From Akkermansiaceae bacterium (GTDB taxonomy: Bacteria > Verrucomicrobiota > Verrucomicrobiia > Verrucomicrobiales > Akkermansiaceae): a stretch of 6,101 bases of DNA. The stretch lies in contig CAIVXP010000021.1 in the NCBI GenBank assembly GCA_903909905.1, positions 1 through 6,101 of the forward strand, in the 5' to 3' direction. The position numbers and the translations under genes are program-made. The notes beneath the pieces are model-generated. The model was not told the origin of the DNA. It ran no database searches and saw only the letters and a program-made list of their open reading frames with translations. Shown piece by piece: positions 1-5,757 of this stretch. Position 1 is the first letter of the stretch. Each line of letters starts with the position of its first letter.

Positions 1-2
1 AG

Positions 3-827
3 CATGAAGTCACCTTCGTGAAATGGCTGATGATTGGCCTGCCCTTCACCATCATCTTTTTGCCAATCGCATGGTGGCTCATCACTCGCGTGATCTTTCC
101 CGCGCCACTCGAAGAGATTCCCGGTGGACGCAAGATGCTCGCGGGGGAATACCAAAAACTCGGACCGCTCTCGCGCGGCGAAATAGTGACCCTCGCGGTC
201 TTTGTCTGCACCGCCATGCTGTGGATCTTTGGCGGCCTGCTGCGCGAAATTTCTTTCGCTGGAATGCACCCGCTCAAAGGCCTCACCGACAGCGGCGTGG
301 CCGTGCTCGCAGCGGTCGCGCTTTTCATGCTGCCCGCCGACCGCAATGGCAACCGCGCGATGGACTGGCAAACCGCCGCCAATTTGCCATGGGGCGTGCT
401 GATTCTCTTTGGCGGCGGACTCAGCCTCGCCTCCGCCGTCGAGGCCAATGGTGTATCACAATTCATCGGCCATTCGACACGCGGACTCGGGCTACTGCCA
501 CCATTACTCATGCTCGCTGCAGTGGTGACACTCACGGTCTTTCTCTCGGAGTTCACCTCCAACACCGCGCAAGTCGCGACCATGACTCCCGTCCTCGCCG
601 CCATGGCACCCGCCCTCGGCATGAACCCGCAAGTGCTCGTGATCGTCTGCGCGCTCAGCGCCAGCAGCGCCTACATGATGCCCGTCGGCACTCCACCCAA
701 CGCCATCGTCTTCAGCACCGGCCTCATCCGCATGCCACAAATGATCCGCGCCGGCATCCTGCTCAACCTCGTCGGCATCGCACTCATCACGATCCTTGGT
801 TGGTTCTATATCCCGAAGTTGTTTTGA
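3..827 (+). CDS. SLC13/DASS family sodium-coupled anion transporter, C-terminal part (5' end off window)
   Basis: This is the C-terminal part of an inner-membrane divalent anion:Na+ symporter (the family of dicarboxylate, citrate and sulfate carriers). The reading frame is open to the left edge, so the GTG at 18 is almost certainly an internal valine. Numbering from that codon, hydrophobic segments lie near residues 2-27, 55-75, 91-106, 123-141, 158-177, 203-220 and 245-266. Two family hallmarks are visible: an SNT motif at residues 181-183, followed by a long hydrophobic helix, and the signature SSAYMMPVGTPPNAIVFSTG at 216-235. In known structures the SNT motifs help bind sodium and the substrate carboxylates; the first, N-terminal SNT motif would be off the window. 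About 275 of the roughly 450-600 residues usual for the family are present. The substrate cannot be assigned. The gene converges on the - strand gene ending at 984, with a palindromic repeat between them. Confidence 0.9.
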   Translation, partial: HEVTFVKWLMIGLPFTIIFLPIAWWLITRVIFPAPLEEIPGGRKMLAGEYQKLGPLSRGEIVTLAVFVCTAMLWIFGGLLREISFAGMHPLKGLTDSGVAVLAAVALFMLPADRNGNRAMDWQTAANLPWGVLILFGGGLSLASAVEANGVSQFIGHSTRGLGLLPPLLMLAAVVTLTVFLSEFTSNTAQVATMTPVLAAMAPALGMNPQVLVIVCALSASSAYMMPVGTPPNAIVFSTGLIRMPQMIRAGILLNLVGIALITILGWFYIPKLF

Positions 828-847
828 ATGTGAAACAAGGAATGCGA

Positions 848-938
848 ACCACTGATTTCGCTGATTTACTGATTGAGAGGAAGTGCAGCGGAGTTTTCGA
901 TTTCTCTCCACATCTGTGAAATCAGCGCAATCAGTGGC
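848..938. repeat. Imperfect palindromic dispersed repeat, copy A
   Basis: The left arm at 848-867 begins ACCACTGATT. The right arm at 919-938 is its reverse complement at 18 of 20 positions, and about 50 bases lie between them. Each arm is built from a short degenerate unit of the form (A/G)CTGATT repeated two or three times. A related element occurs at 4421-4503. The element sits in the convergent gap between the transporter (stop at 827) and the - strand gene (stop at 984). It could fold into a long stem in RNA read from either strand and might act as a bidirectional terminator or mRNA-end stabiliser; there is no clear T-run. Family membership is inferred from the two copies here and from general resemblance to short tandem-unit palindromes scattered in other bacterial genomes. 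Confidence 0.7.
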
Positions 939-983
939 GAAAATCTCCAACAGATCCAACCCCCTGCGAATCACAGCTTTCGC

Positions 984-1448
984 TCACCCCTCACCCGGCG
1001 GCGTGATCACTGCCACGCGGTCGACGCCGTGTTTCGAAAATTCTTCCCAGTAGCGTTTCTCCCAGGCGTTGGTGCGGGCGCGGCGTTCTTCTTCGCTGAG
1101 TTTTTCCCATGCCTTGAGTCCGATCGCGCGGATCAAATCACGGTCAGCTAGGCGCACGGCCATTTCGTCCCAAAAACTTTCGTTGCGAAATTCGTCATAG
1201 CACTCGTGGTAAAACAGACGCTCTTCGACTTCCTGCTTCACACGGAAACGTTGTCGCTCTTCATCGAACTCGATCCAATCACCAAGCCCCGAGTGCCCGG
1301 CCTTTTCGAGAATCTTGCTCTCGAGATCCTCGAAGGCCGAAACTTGCTCGCTAGCGGATTCCTTCTGGTTCCACGACGCGACATTGGCCGCGAGGCTCAC
1401 CATTTCCACCAAGGTGGCCAGTTCCTGATCAGAGAAGCGCAGATGCAT
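984..1448 (-). CDS. Conserved-looking hypothetical protein of 154 residues, acidic and helix-rich
   Basis: I do not recognise a named family. From the ATG at 1448 the protein is 154 residues, rich in Glu, Arg, Lys and Trp (tryptophans at 26, 58, 93, 114, 129 and 134). It has no signal peptide or membrane segment, so it is probably cytoplasmic. It starts with a helical block (MHLRFSDQELATLVEMVSLA), has a charged middle (EFDEERQRFRVKQEVEERLF, about 60-79), and a strongly charged segment near 112-140 with two AWEK motifs, then ends VAVITPPGEG. The frame stays open upstream to an ATG at 1598, but the extra 50 residues are Arg/Gly-rich low complexity and would overlap the start of ubiE at 1585, so the internal ATG is preferred. 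No good Shine-Dalgarno precedes it. It is divergent from ubiE across about 136 bases and convergent with the transporter. Function unknown. Confidence 0.7.
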   Translation of the reverse strand: MHLRFSDQELATLVEMVSLAANVASWNQKESASEQVSAFEDLESKILEKAGHSGLGDWIEFDEERQRFRVKQEVEERLFYHECYDEFRNESFWDEMAVRLADRDLIRAIGLKAWEKLSEEERRARTNAWEKRYWEEFSKHGVDRVAVITPPGEG

Positions 1449-1584
1449 TCGTTGCCGCAACAAACCACCTCGCCGCCCCTTCCGCAAGCCCGCAACCACC
1501 CGTCGACCAACGCGAACGCGCAAATCCCTCGCTCGCGCCCCCTTCCCGCTTGCCTCACCAAGCCAATGCACCGACTCTTCCCCC

Positions 1585-2265
1585 GTGCCAGACGCCACCT
1601 ATGTACGCGACGCCTTCGCCCGAATTGCCGATCGCTATGTACTCACCAACCATGTCCTGAGCCTCGGCGCCGACATCTGGTGGCGCAAGGTCGTGGCCGC
1701 CCGCGTGAAATCATGGCGTGCAAAAAATTTGCTCGATGTCGCATCGGGAACCGGTGATCTGGCTTTGGAAATCCAAGACCACTGCCCGGACTGCGAGGTC
1801 ATGGCCACCGACTTCTGCGCGGAAATGCTCGTGCACGCCTCAAGTCGCGGAGTCGGCCGCACGATGGTTGCCGATGCCTTGAGCCTGCCCTTCGATGATG
1901 CGAGCTTCGATGGCGTCACTGTCGCCTTCGGCCTTCGCAACATGGCCGACTACCCGGCCGCGCTGCGCGAAATGCGTCGCGTGCTCAAGCCAGGCGGACA
2001 CCTGCTCATTCTCGATTTCTCAATCCCCAATAATCTTCTGCGCATCCCGTACCGCTGGTACCTCCACCACATCCTACCCAAACTCGCCGGCCTACTCACC
2101 GGCCAACGCGATGCCTACGAATACCTCGGGGGATCGATCGAAACCTTCCCCTCGGGCAAAGCGATGGAAAGTTTGCTCCAAGATTGCGGGCTCACGCAAA
2201 CAAGCAGCACACCACTCACCTTCGGCGTGGTCTCAATCTATGAGGCATCCAAACCAAACGCATGA
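1585..2265 (+). CDS. ubiE/menG: Demethylmenaquinone / 2-methoxy-6-polyprenylbenzoquinol C-methyltransferase (UbiE/MenG/COQ5 family)
   Basis: This is an S-adenosylmethionine-dependent class I methyltransferase carrying out the ring C-methylation of menaquinone synthesis (also a ubiquinone step in organisms that make it). The 226-residue length fits the family. The SAM-binding motif I is DVASGTGD at residues 51-58, with the acidic residue after strand 2 in ATDFCAEM (D76). ADALSLPF (97-104) and FGLRNMAD (115-122) follow. The family stretch RRVLKPGG is at 131-138, and the C-terminal signature YEYLGGSIETFPSG at 178-191. The chosen start is GTG at 1585, because the protein then begins PDATYVRDAFARIADRYVLTNHVLS, the usual N-terminus of this family; no in-frame ATG or obvious Shine-Dalgarno lies just upstream. 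A menaquinone role is more likely if the host is a Verrucomicrobia-type bacterium, but that is inference. The cca gene starts 27 bases downstream on the same strand, so the two may be co-transcribed. Confidence 0.95.
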   Translation: MPDATYVRDAFARIADRYVLTNHVLSLGADIWWRKVVAARVKSWRAKNLLDVASGTGDLALEIQDHCPDCEVMATDFCAEMLVHASSRGVGRTMVADALSLPFDDASFDGVTVAFGLRNMADYPAALREMRRVLKPGGHLLILDFSIPNNLLRIPYRWYLHHILPKLAGLLTGQRDAYEYLGGSIETFPSGKAMESLLQDCGLTQTSSTPLTFGVVSIYEASKPNA

Positions 2266-2292
2266 ATCGCAAAGGGAAACTGAAAACATCCC

Positions 2293-3627
2293 ATGCCATC
2301 AAGCCCATCCATCACCGCGCACGATGCAGCACGCGAACTTGCCCGCCGGCTGAAGTCATCCGGCCATGAGGCCTTGTTCGCCGGCGGCTGCGTGCGCGAC
2401 CGCTTGCTCGGCCACAAACCGAAGGATTTCGACATCGCCACCTCCGCCGTGCCATCGGAAGTGCTCGATCTTTTTCCCGGATCAAACGAAGTCGGCGCGC
2501 ACTTCGGCGTCGTGATCGCCAATCACGGCGGCCATCATGTCGAGATCGCCACCTTCCGCACCGACGGATCCTACCGCGATGGACGCCGCCCGGAATCGGT
2601 CGAGTTTTCCAACCCGAAGGAAGACGCCCAACGCCGCGACTTCACGATCAACGGGCTTTTCGAAAATCCTGAAACCGGCGAAGTAATCGACTTTGTCGGC
2701 GGCCTCGCCGACCTCAATGCCGGCATCCTCCGCGCAATCGGCGATCCGGTCAAACGCTTCACAGAAGACGGCCTGCGGCTGCTGCGCGCCGCACGCTTCG
2801 CCAACTCACTCGACTTCACGATCGAGCAAAACACCGACGCCGCAATTCGCCAATGCGCGCCACTGCTCGACCGGATTTCACCCGAACGCATTCGCGACGA
2901 ATTTTCAAAAATCATCAGCGCGTCACGCCGGAGAAAAGGCATCGAATACCTCGTCGAAACGGATCTGATCCGCCACTTCATGCCGGAAGTAATCGCTTTG
3001 ATCGGCTGCGATCAACCACCGGAATGGCACCCGGAAGGCGATGTCTTCATCCACACCATGATCATGCTCGAAATGCTCGCACCCGATGCGCCGCTCGAGC
3101 TGTGCCTCGCCGTGCTGCTACACGACATTGCAAAGCCCCCCTGCCGCAGCGTCGATGCAGATAGCGGCCGCATCCGCTTCAACGGACACGACGCACTCGG
3201 TGCCCACATGGCCGAAAACATCCTGCGCCGCCTGCGCTACCCGAACGACACCATCGCCGCCGTCGTGCCGATGGTCGCACGCCACATGCAATTCATGAAT
3301 GTGCAGAAAATGCGCGTGGCAAAACTCAAACGCTTCATGGCAGAAGCCACCTTCGACATGGAAATGGAACTCCATCGCGTCGACTGCGGATCCTCCAACG
3401 GCTTCACCGACAACTACGAGTTCCTTCACGCCAAGGCCGCCGAGTTCGCCAGCGAACCGCTCATCCCACCCCCACTCGTCAGCGGTCGTGATCTGATCTC
3501 TCTCGGTCTCAGCCCCGGCCCGCGCTTCAAACAAATCCTCGAAGCAATCGAAACAGAACAGCTCGAAGGAAGAATCAGCGATCGCCCCCAAGCGCTCGAA
3601 CTTCTGCGGAAAATCGCTGCTGAATAG
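2293..3627 (+). CDS. cca: CCA-adding tRNA nucleotidyltransferase, class II, with HD domain
   Basis: This cytoplasmic enzyme adds or repairs the 3'-terminal CCA (or part of it) on tRNAs using CTP and ATP. The 444-residue protein has an N-terminal class II poly(A)-polymerase/CCA head domain. It carries GGCVRDRLLG at 31-40, the metal-binding pair D45 and D47 in KDFDIAT, and RRDFTIN at 114-120. The neck contains FTEDGLRLLRAARFA at 156-170 and RISPERIRDEF at 194-204, matching the family's nucleotide-recognition and conserved arginine motifs. A C-terminal HD phosphohydrolase-like domain follows: H254, H277-D278 (LLHDIAK), H299 and H331. The HD domain suggests an added phosphatase/phosphodiesterase activity as in E. 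coli Cca, though this was not shown here. An A-adding, CC-adding or poly(A) polymerase relative cannot be excluded by eye. The start is ATG 2293; an AAAGGGAAA tract at 2271-2279 lies somewhat far for a ribosome binding site. It lies 27 bases after ubiE. Confidence 0.93.
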   Translation: MPSSPSITAHDAARELARRLKSSGHEALFAGGCVRDRLLGHKPKDFDIATSAVPSEVLDLFPGSNEVGAHFGVVIANHGGHHVEIATFRTDGSYRDGRRPESVEFSNPKEDAQRRDFTINGLFENPETGEVIDFVGGLADLNAGILRAIGDPVKRFTEDGLRLLRAARFANSLDFTIEQNTDAAIRQCAPLLDRISPERIRDEFSKIISASRRRKGIEYLVETDLIRHFMPEVIALIGCDQPPEWHPEGDVFIHTMIMLEMLAPDAPLELCLAVLLHDIAKPPCRSVDADSGRIRFNGHDALGAHMAENILRRLRYPNDTIAAVVPMVARHMQFMNVQKMRVAKLKRFMAEATFDMEMELHRVDCGSSNGFTDNYEFLHAKAAEFASEPLIPPPLVSGRDLISLGLSPGPRFKQILEAIETEQLEGRISDRPQALELLRKIAAE

Positions 3628-3665
3628 CGAGGGCGGAGACCTCATGCAAAGACCATTAACGGTAG

Positions 3666-3696
3666 GGCGACGCGGCCCGCGGCGCCGACTCCGCGT
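3666..3696. repeat. GC-rich hairpin after cca, possible weak terminator or repeat fragment
   Basis: GGCGACGCGG at 3666-3675 pairs with CCGCGGCGCC at 3677-3686 at 9 of 10 positions. Alternatively ACGCGG at 3670-3675 pairs perfectly with CCGCGT at 3691-3696, so two mutually exclusive folds are possible. A run of five T follows at 3709-3713, 12 bases after the second fold, which is farther than in a standard intrinsic terminator. It lies between cca (stop at 3627) and the mazE promoter, so it could insulate the toxin-antitoxin operon from cca read-through. The role is inferred. Confidence 0.4.
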
Positions 3697-3714
3697 TTGG
3701 TAGCAGAATTTTTC

Positions 3715-3742
3715 TTGCATTTGTATAGCCCTCGGATATACC
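3715..3742 (+). promoter_or_regulatory. Candidate mazEF promoter (-35 TTGCAT, -10 TATACC)
   Basis: A sigma-70-like -35 box TTGCAT (3715-3720) is separated by 16 bases from TATACC (3737-3742) in an A+T-rich patch unlike the flanking GC-rich DNA. Transcription would start about 7 bases downstream, near 3749-3751, which is at or next to the mazE ATG. No Shine-Dalgarno precedes that ATG, so a leaderless or near-leaderless transcript fits. Both boxes match the consensus only partly. Confidence 0.4.
3723..3741. promoter_or_regulatory. Inverted repeat overlapping the mazE promoter, candidate autoregulatory operator
   Basis: GTATAGCC at 3723-3730 and GGATATAC at 3734-3741 form a palindrome around a CTC centre, with 7 of 8 positions complementary and the outer GTATA/TATAC perfect. 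It covers the predicted -10 and ends 9 bases before the mazE start. MazE-type antitoxins bind palindromes in their own promoter through the swapped-hairpin (AbrB-like) domain and, with MazF, repress the operon. Position and symmetry fit that role; binding is inferred. Confidence 0.5.
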
Positions 3743-3750
3743 TGTCCTAA

Positions 3751-4014
3751 ATGAAAACTACATTGCAGCGTTGGGGGAACAGCCAAGCGGTACGCCTGCC
3801 AAAAACGATTGTTGAAACCATCGGAATAGGCATCGGTTCCTCAGTTTTGGTAGAGGTCTCAAAGGATAAGTCACGGATCACGATTACGCCAACCACAGAA
3901 TCGCGCCCTATCCGAGGCCGACATCGGATTGAAGACCTGATTGCAAAGAGTGCCCCAAACGCATTTGAAGAGAAGACATCCTGGGGCAAGGCACAGGGCA
4001 AGGAGGCTTGGTAA
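3751..4014 (+). CDS. mazE: MazE-family antitoxin (AbrB/SpoVT fold)
   Basis: This labile antitoxin neutralises the MazF endoribonuclease by binding it and represses its own operon. The 87-residue length is close to E. coli MazE (82). The N-terminal DNA-binding swapped-hairpin half reads MKTTLQRWGNSQAVRLPKTI, which carries the family RWGNSxAVRxP motif at residues 7-17, followed by a strand-rich stretch to about residue 49. The C-terminal half is the extended toxin-binding tail. It ends WGKAQGKEAW, closely resembling the WGEPKDKEVW end of E. coli MazE that wraps round MazF. The ATG at 3751 has no Shine-Dalgarno; the predicted promoter and palindrome lie immediately upstream. The stop overlaps the mazF start by one base (TAATG). 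Base composition is more A+T-rich than in cca, which hints at separate acquisition. Confidence 0.93.
   Translation: MKTTLQRWGNSQAVRLPKTIVETIGIGIGSSVLVEVSKDKSRITITPTTESRPIRGRHRIEDLIAKSAPNAFEEKTSWGKAQGKEAW
4001..4006 (+). promoter_or_regulatory. Shine-Dalgarno site for mazF, inside the mazE tail
   Basis: AGGAGG, preceded by another A, lies 7 bases upstream of the ATG at 4014. This near-perfect site decides the toxin start in favour of ATG 4014 over the in-frame TTG at 4008, which would be only one base from it. It contrasts with the lack of any such site before mazE. Confidence 0.8.
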
Positions 4015-4361
4015 TGCGCGGCTATGTTCCATCACAAGGCGATCTGGTAACGCTCACATTCGACCCTCAGGCCGGCCACGAGCAAAGCGGTCGACGCCCG
4101 GCATTGGTGGTTAGCGTATCCGCATTCAATCGAGCTACCGGACTCGCGATCTGTTGCCCTATCACAAACACGAAACGAAAAACCCCCTTTCATATCGCCG
4201 TTCCATCCGAATCCGGACTCACAGGTTTTGTCATGTGCGAACAGATGAAGTCGATCGATTTTAAAGCAAGATCAATCAAGCGAATCGGTCCCGCTCCCAA
4301 AGATTTTTTTGAAGAAGTTCTCTCCGTAATCGACGCATGCATCTATCCAAGGCTCAAATAA
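4014..4361 (+). CDS. mazF: MazF/PemK-family endoribonuclease toxin
   Basis: This sequence-specific ribosome-independent mRNA interferase inhibits growth when free of antitoxin. The 115-residue protein aligns by eye along its whole length with E. coli MazF and ChpB: YVPSQGDLVTLTFDPQAGHEQSGRRPALV at the start, PITNT in the middle, and EQMKSIDFKARSIKRIG towards the end. Residues equivalent to the catalytic pair of E. coli MazF (R29 and T52) are present as R28 and T51, so the toxin looks intact. The cleavage motif cannot be predicted. The start at ATG 4014 is supported by AGGAGG at 4001-4006 and by the one-base overlap with mazE, which implies translational coupling. G+C is low towards the 3' end (about 40% for 4261-4320 and 47% for 4201-4260). 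It converges on wzt, with a palindromic repeat in the gap. Confidence 0.95.
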   Translation: MRGYVPSQGDLVTLTFDPQAGHEQSGRRPALVVSVSAFNRATGLAICCPITNTKRKTPFHIAVPSESGLTGFVMCEQMKSIDFKARSIKRIGPAPKDFFEEVLSVIDACIYPRLK

Positions 4362-4381
4362 GCCGAATATGGACAACCTGA

Positions 4382-4414
4382 TTCAACGATCCACGCCTAA
4401 ATTTCTGCGTTGAA
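4382..4414. repeat. Short inverted repeat downstream of mazF
   Basis: TTCAACG at 4382-4388 is the exact reverse complement of CGTTGAA at 4408-4414, leaving a 19-base loop. It begins 20 bases after the mazF stop. There is no T-run and the loop is long, so a role in ending mazEF transcription is only possible; it may be chance. Confidence 0.25.
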
Positions 4415-4420
4415 GAGTTC

Positions 4421-4503
4421 ACCACTGATTTACTGATCGCGCTGCAAGAATACCCCTTCGCCCCCAACGCTTCAAAATCAGTTCAATCAGTGCCATCAGT
4501 GGT
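4421..4503. repeat. Imperfect palindromic dispersed repeat, copy B, overlapping the end of wzt
   Basis: The left end ACCACTGATTTACTGATCGC (4421-4440) resembles the left end of copy A at 848. The right end (4474-4503) is, on the other strand, ACCACTGAT, GGC, ACTGATTGA and so on, so the two ends face each other as an inverted repeat around a C-rich centre (about 4450-4470). The terminal ACCACTGAT is a perfect nine-base match between arms, and the inner ACTGAT unit also recurs. Like copy A it lies in a convergent gap, here mazF against wzt. Its right arm runs 21 bases into wzt, forming its last six codons and stop. Confidence 0.65.
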
Positions 4504-5757
4504 CCCCACCAAAAATTTCCCATTCACCTCGGGCTCACGCCCCCTCAAGTCCATCGCCCAGCGACAGGGCGGGGCTAGGATTCCCTTGTGAGCGGATCCG
4601 CCTTCGACATGAAGTTGATACACATGCCAGTGGAAGTCGTAGGCATGACTCCAGTCGGAATCAAACACCCCGACATTGACGAAATAAGTGCCGGGCGCGA
4701 GGTCGAGGCGGTCGATGTTTAATCGGATGCACCCAGTACCATCGAGCTGCGTGATGGGAACGCGTGCGGATTGAGTGTTGGTGTCGAAACAGACCGTTCC
4801 ATCGGGCCGGGTGATTGATACGGAAAAGATCGGGGATTTGAGCGCCGATTTGCATTCGTAAAAAATTTCAATCCCAAGTGGTTCACCGCAGCCGATCTTT
4901 GCACTTGGGCGCAGGATGACATCAGCGATCTCCATCTCCATCGAACCAAAACGGTTTTCTTTCGGAAGAAGTTCGGCACCGGCGGTGGTGCTGCGTGATG
5001 AAATTTTCGGCGTGCGCCTCAAGGACCCTTCGCGCATTTCCTGCTCATAATAAGTCGCCACAGCCTTGGCTGAATCACAGGCGACCACCATTCCCCGCCT
5101 CAGCCACAGCGCACGATCGCATTGATCGCGGATCTGATCCATGCTGTGCGAAACCAATACGATGGCGCAACCCGCCTCACGGAGTTTCGCGATGCGCGTG
5201 TTGCACTTGGCCTGAAACGCAAGATCGCCGACCGCGAGGTATTCATCAACCAACATGATCTCGGGTTTCGTATGAACCGCGACTGAAAAGGCCAAACGCA
5301 TCGTCATCCCAGCGCTGTAGGTGCGCACGGGCGCATCGATGAAGTCCTCCATCTCTGCAAAGCGAACAATTTCCGGCAAGCGCTCCACCGCCTCATCCTT
5401 GAGCAGGCCCGCCACCACGCCGGCAAGGATGCTGTTTTCCCTGCCGGTCAGATCACCCTGGAATCCGCCACCAAGATCGAGCAAAGCACCGATGCGGCCA
5501 TGCATTTGAAGGCTGCCCGTGGTCGGCTTGCCAATGCCGCCCAACAATCGAAGCAAGGTCGACTTCCCCGCGCCATTCGCACCGACTATCCCCATCATCT
5601 CGCCAGCAGCAACTTCAAAGGTCACATTGCGCAGAGCCCATAAGGGTTCGCATCGACGCGACCTCCACGCGAAATCCGCAAGATGCAAACGCCTCGAGGC
5701 GACAGGTTGCGAAGTGAAGGTTTTTCCCAAGCCCTCGGCTTTGACCAATGCTTTCAT
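4483..5757 (-). CDS. wzt: Wzt-type polysaccharide ABC exporter, ATP-binding protein with C-terminal recognition domain
   Basis: This is the cytoplasmic ATPase of an ABC transporter exporting an undecaprenyl-linked glycan (O-antigen, capsule or similar). Numbering from ATG 5757 (424 residues), the nucleotide-binding domain has Walker A GANGAGKST at 59-67, Q-loop Q100 in GGGFQGDLTGREN, signature YSAGM at 147-151 (typical of Wzt/TagH instead of LSGGQ), Walker B IMLVDE at 167-172 and H-loop H204. After a linker near 240-270 comes a beta-rich C-terminal domain of about 150 residues, which in Wzt homologues reads the glycan end. GTG 5760 could also start it, but GAGGA at 5764-5768 is six bases from the ATG and only three from the GTG. 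The start overlaps the permease stop by one base (TGATG). The last six residues, TTDGTD, and the stop codon are encoded by the palindromic repeat at 4421-4503. Confidence 0.92.
   Translation of the reverse strand: MKALVKAEGLGKTFTSQPVASRRLHLADFAWRSRRCEPLWALRNVTFEVAAGEMMGIVGANGAGKSTLLRLLGGIGKPTTGSLQMHGRIGALLDLGGGFQGDLTGRENSILAGVVAGLLKDEAVERLPEIVRFAEMEDFIDAPVRTYSAGMTMRLAFSVAVHTKPEIMLVDEYLAVGDLAFQAKCNTRIAKLREAGCAIVLVSHSMDQIRDQCDRALWLRRGMVVACDSAKAVATYYEQEMREGSLRRTPKISSRSTTAGAELLPKENRFGSMEMEIADVILRPSAKIGCGEPLGIEIFYECKSALKSPIFSVSITRPDGTVCFDTNTQSARVPITQLDGTGCIRLNIDRLDLAPGTYFVNVGVFDSDWSHAYDFHWHVYQLHVEGGSAHKGILAPPCRWAMDLRGREPEVNGKFLVGTTDGTD

Noticed and set aside
848..870. Short TGATT-type units as a CRISPR array or tandem repeat locus
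   Set aside because: Only two or three degenerate units per arm, no spacers of uniform length and no cas genes; the arms face each other as a palindrome.
23..919. 298-residue + strand open frame overlapping the transporter
   Set aside because: Arg/His-rich frame-shifted shadow of the transporter, which has clear family motifs in its own frame.
504..974. 156-residue - strand open frame through the repeat and the end of the transporter
   Set aside because: It is antisense to the transporter and runs through the palindromic repeat; the Asp/His/Glu-rich composition is typical of antisense frames.
1449..1584. Divergent promoters between the hypothetical gene and ubiE
   Set aside because: The gap is C-rich on the + strand with no recognisable -35/-10 pair or Shine-Dalgarno on either strand; nothing could be supported.
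1449..1598. N-terminal extension of the - strand hypothetical gene to an ATG at 1598
   Set aside because: The extra 50 residues are Arg/Gly-rich low complexity and would overlap the ubiE start; the ATG at 1448 gives a coherent protein.
3118..3786. 222-residue open frame on the - strand over the end of cca
   Set aside because: It is antisense to the well-supported cca and the start of mazE; its His/Ala/Gly-rich, repetitive composition looks like a shadow of GC-rich coding DNA.
4008..4013. TTG at 4008 as the mazF start
   Set aside because: It is one base from the AGGAGG site, too close; the ATG at 4014 is seven bases away and matches the family N-terminus.
3712..4450. TTCTTGCA at 3712-3719 and its reverse complement TGCAAGAA at 4443-4450 as terminal inverted repeats of a mazEF mobile element
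   Set aside because: Only eight bases, no extension of the match, no transposase and no target duplication; expected by chance at this distance.
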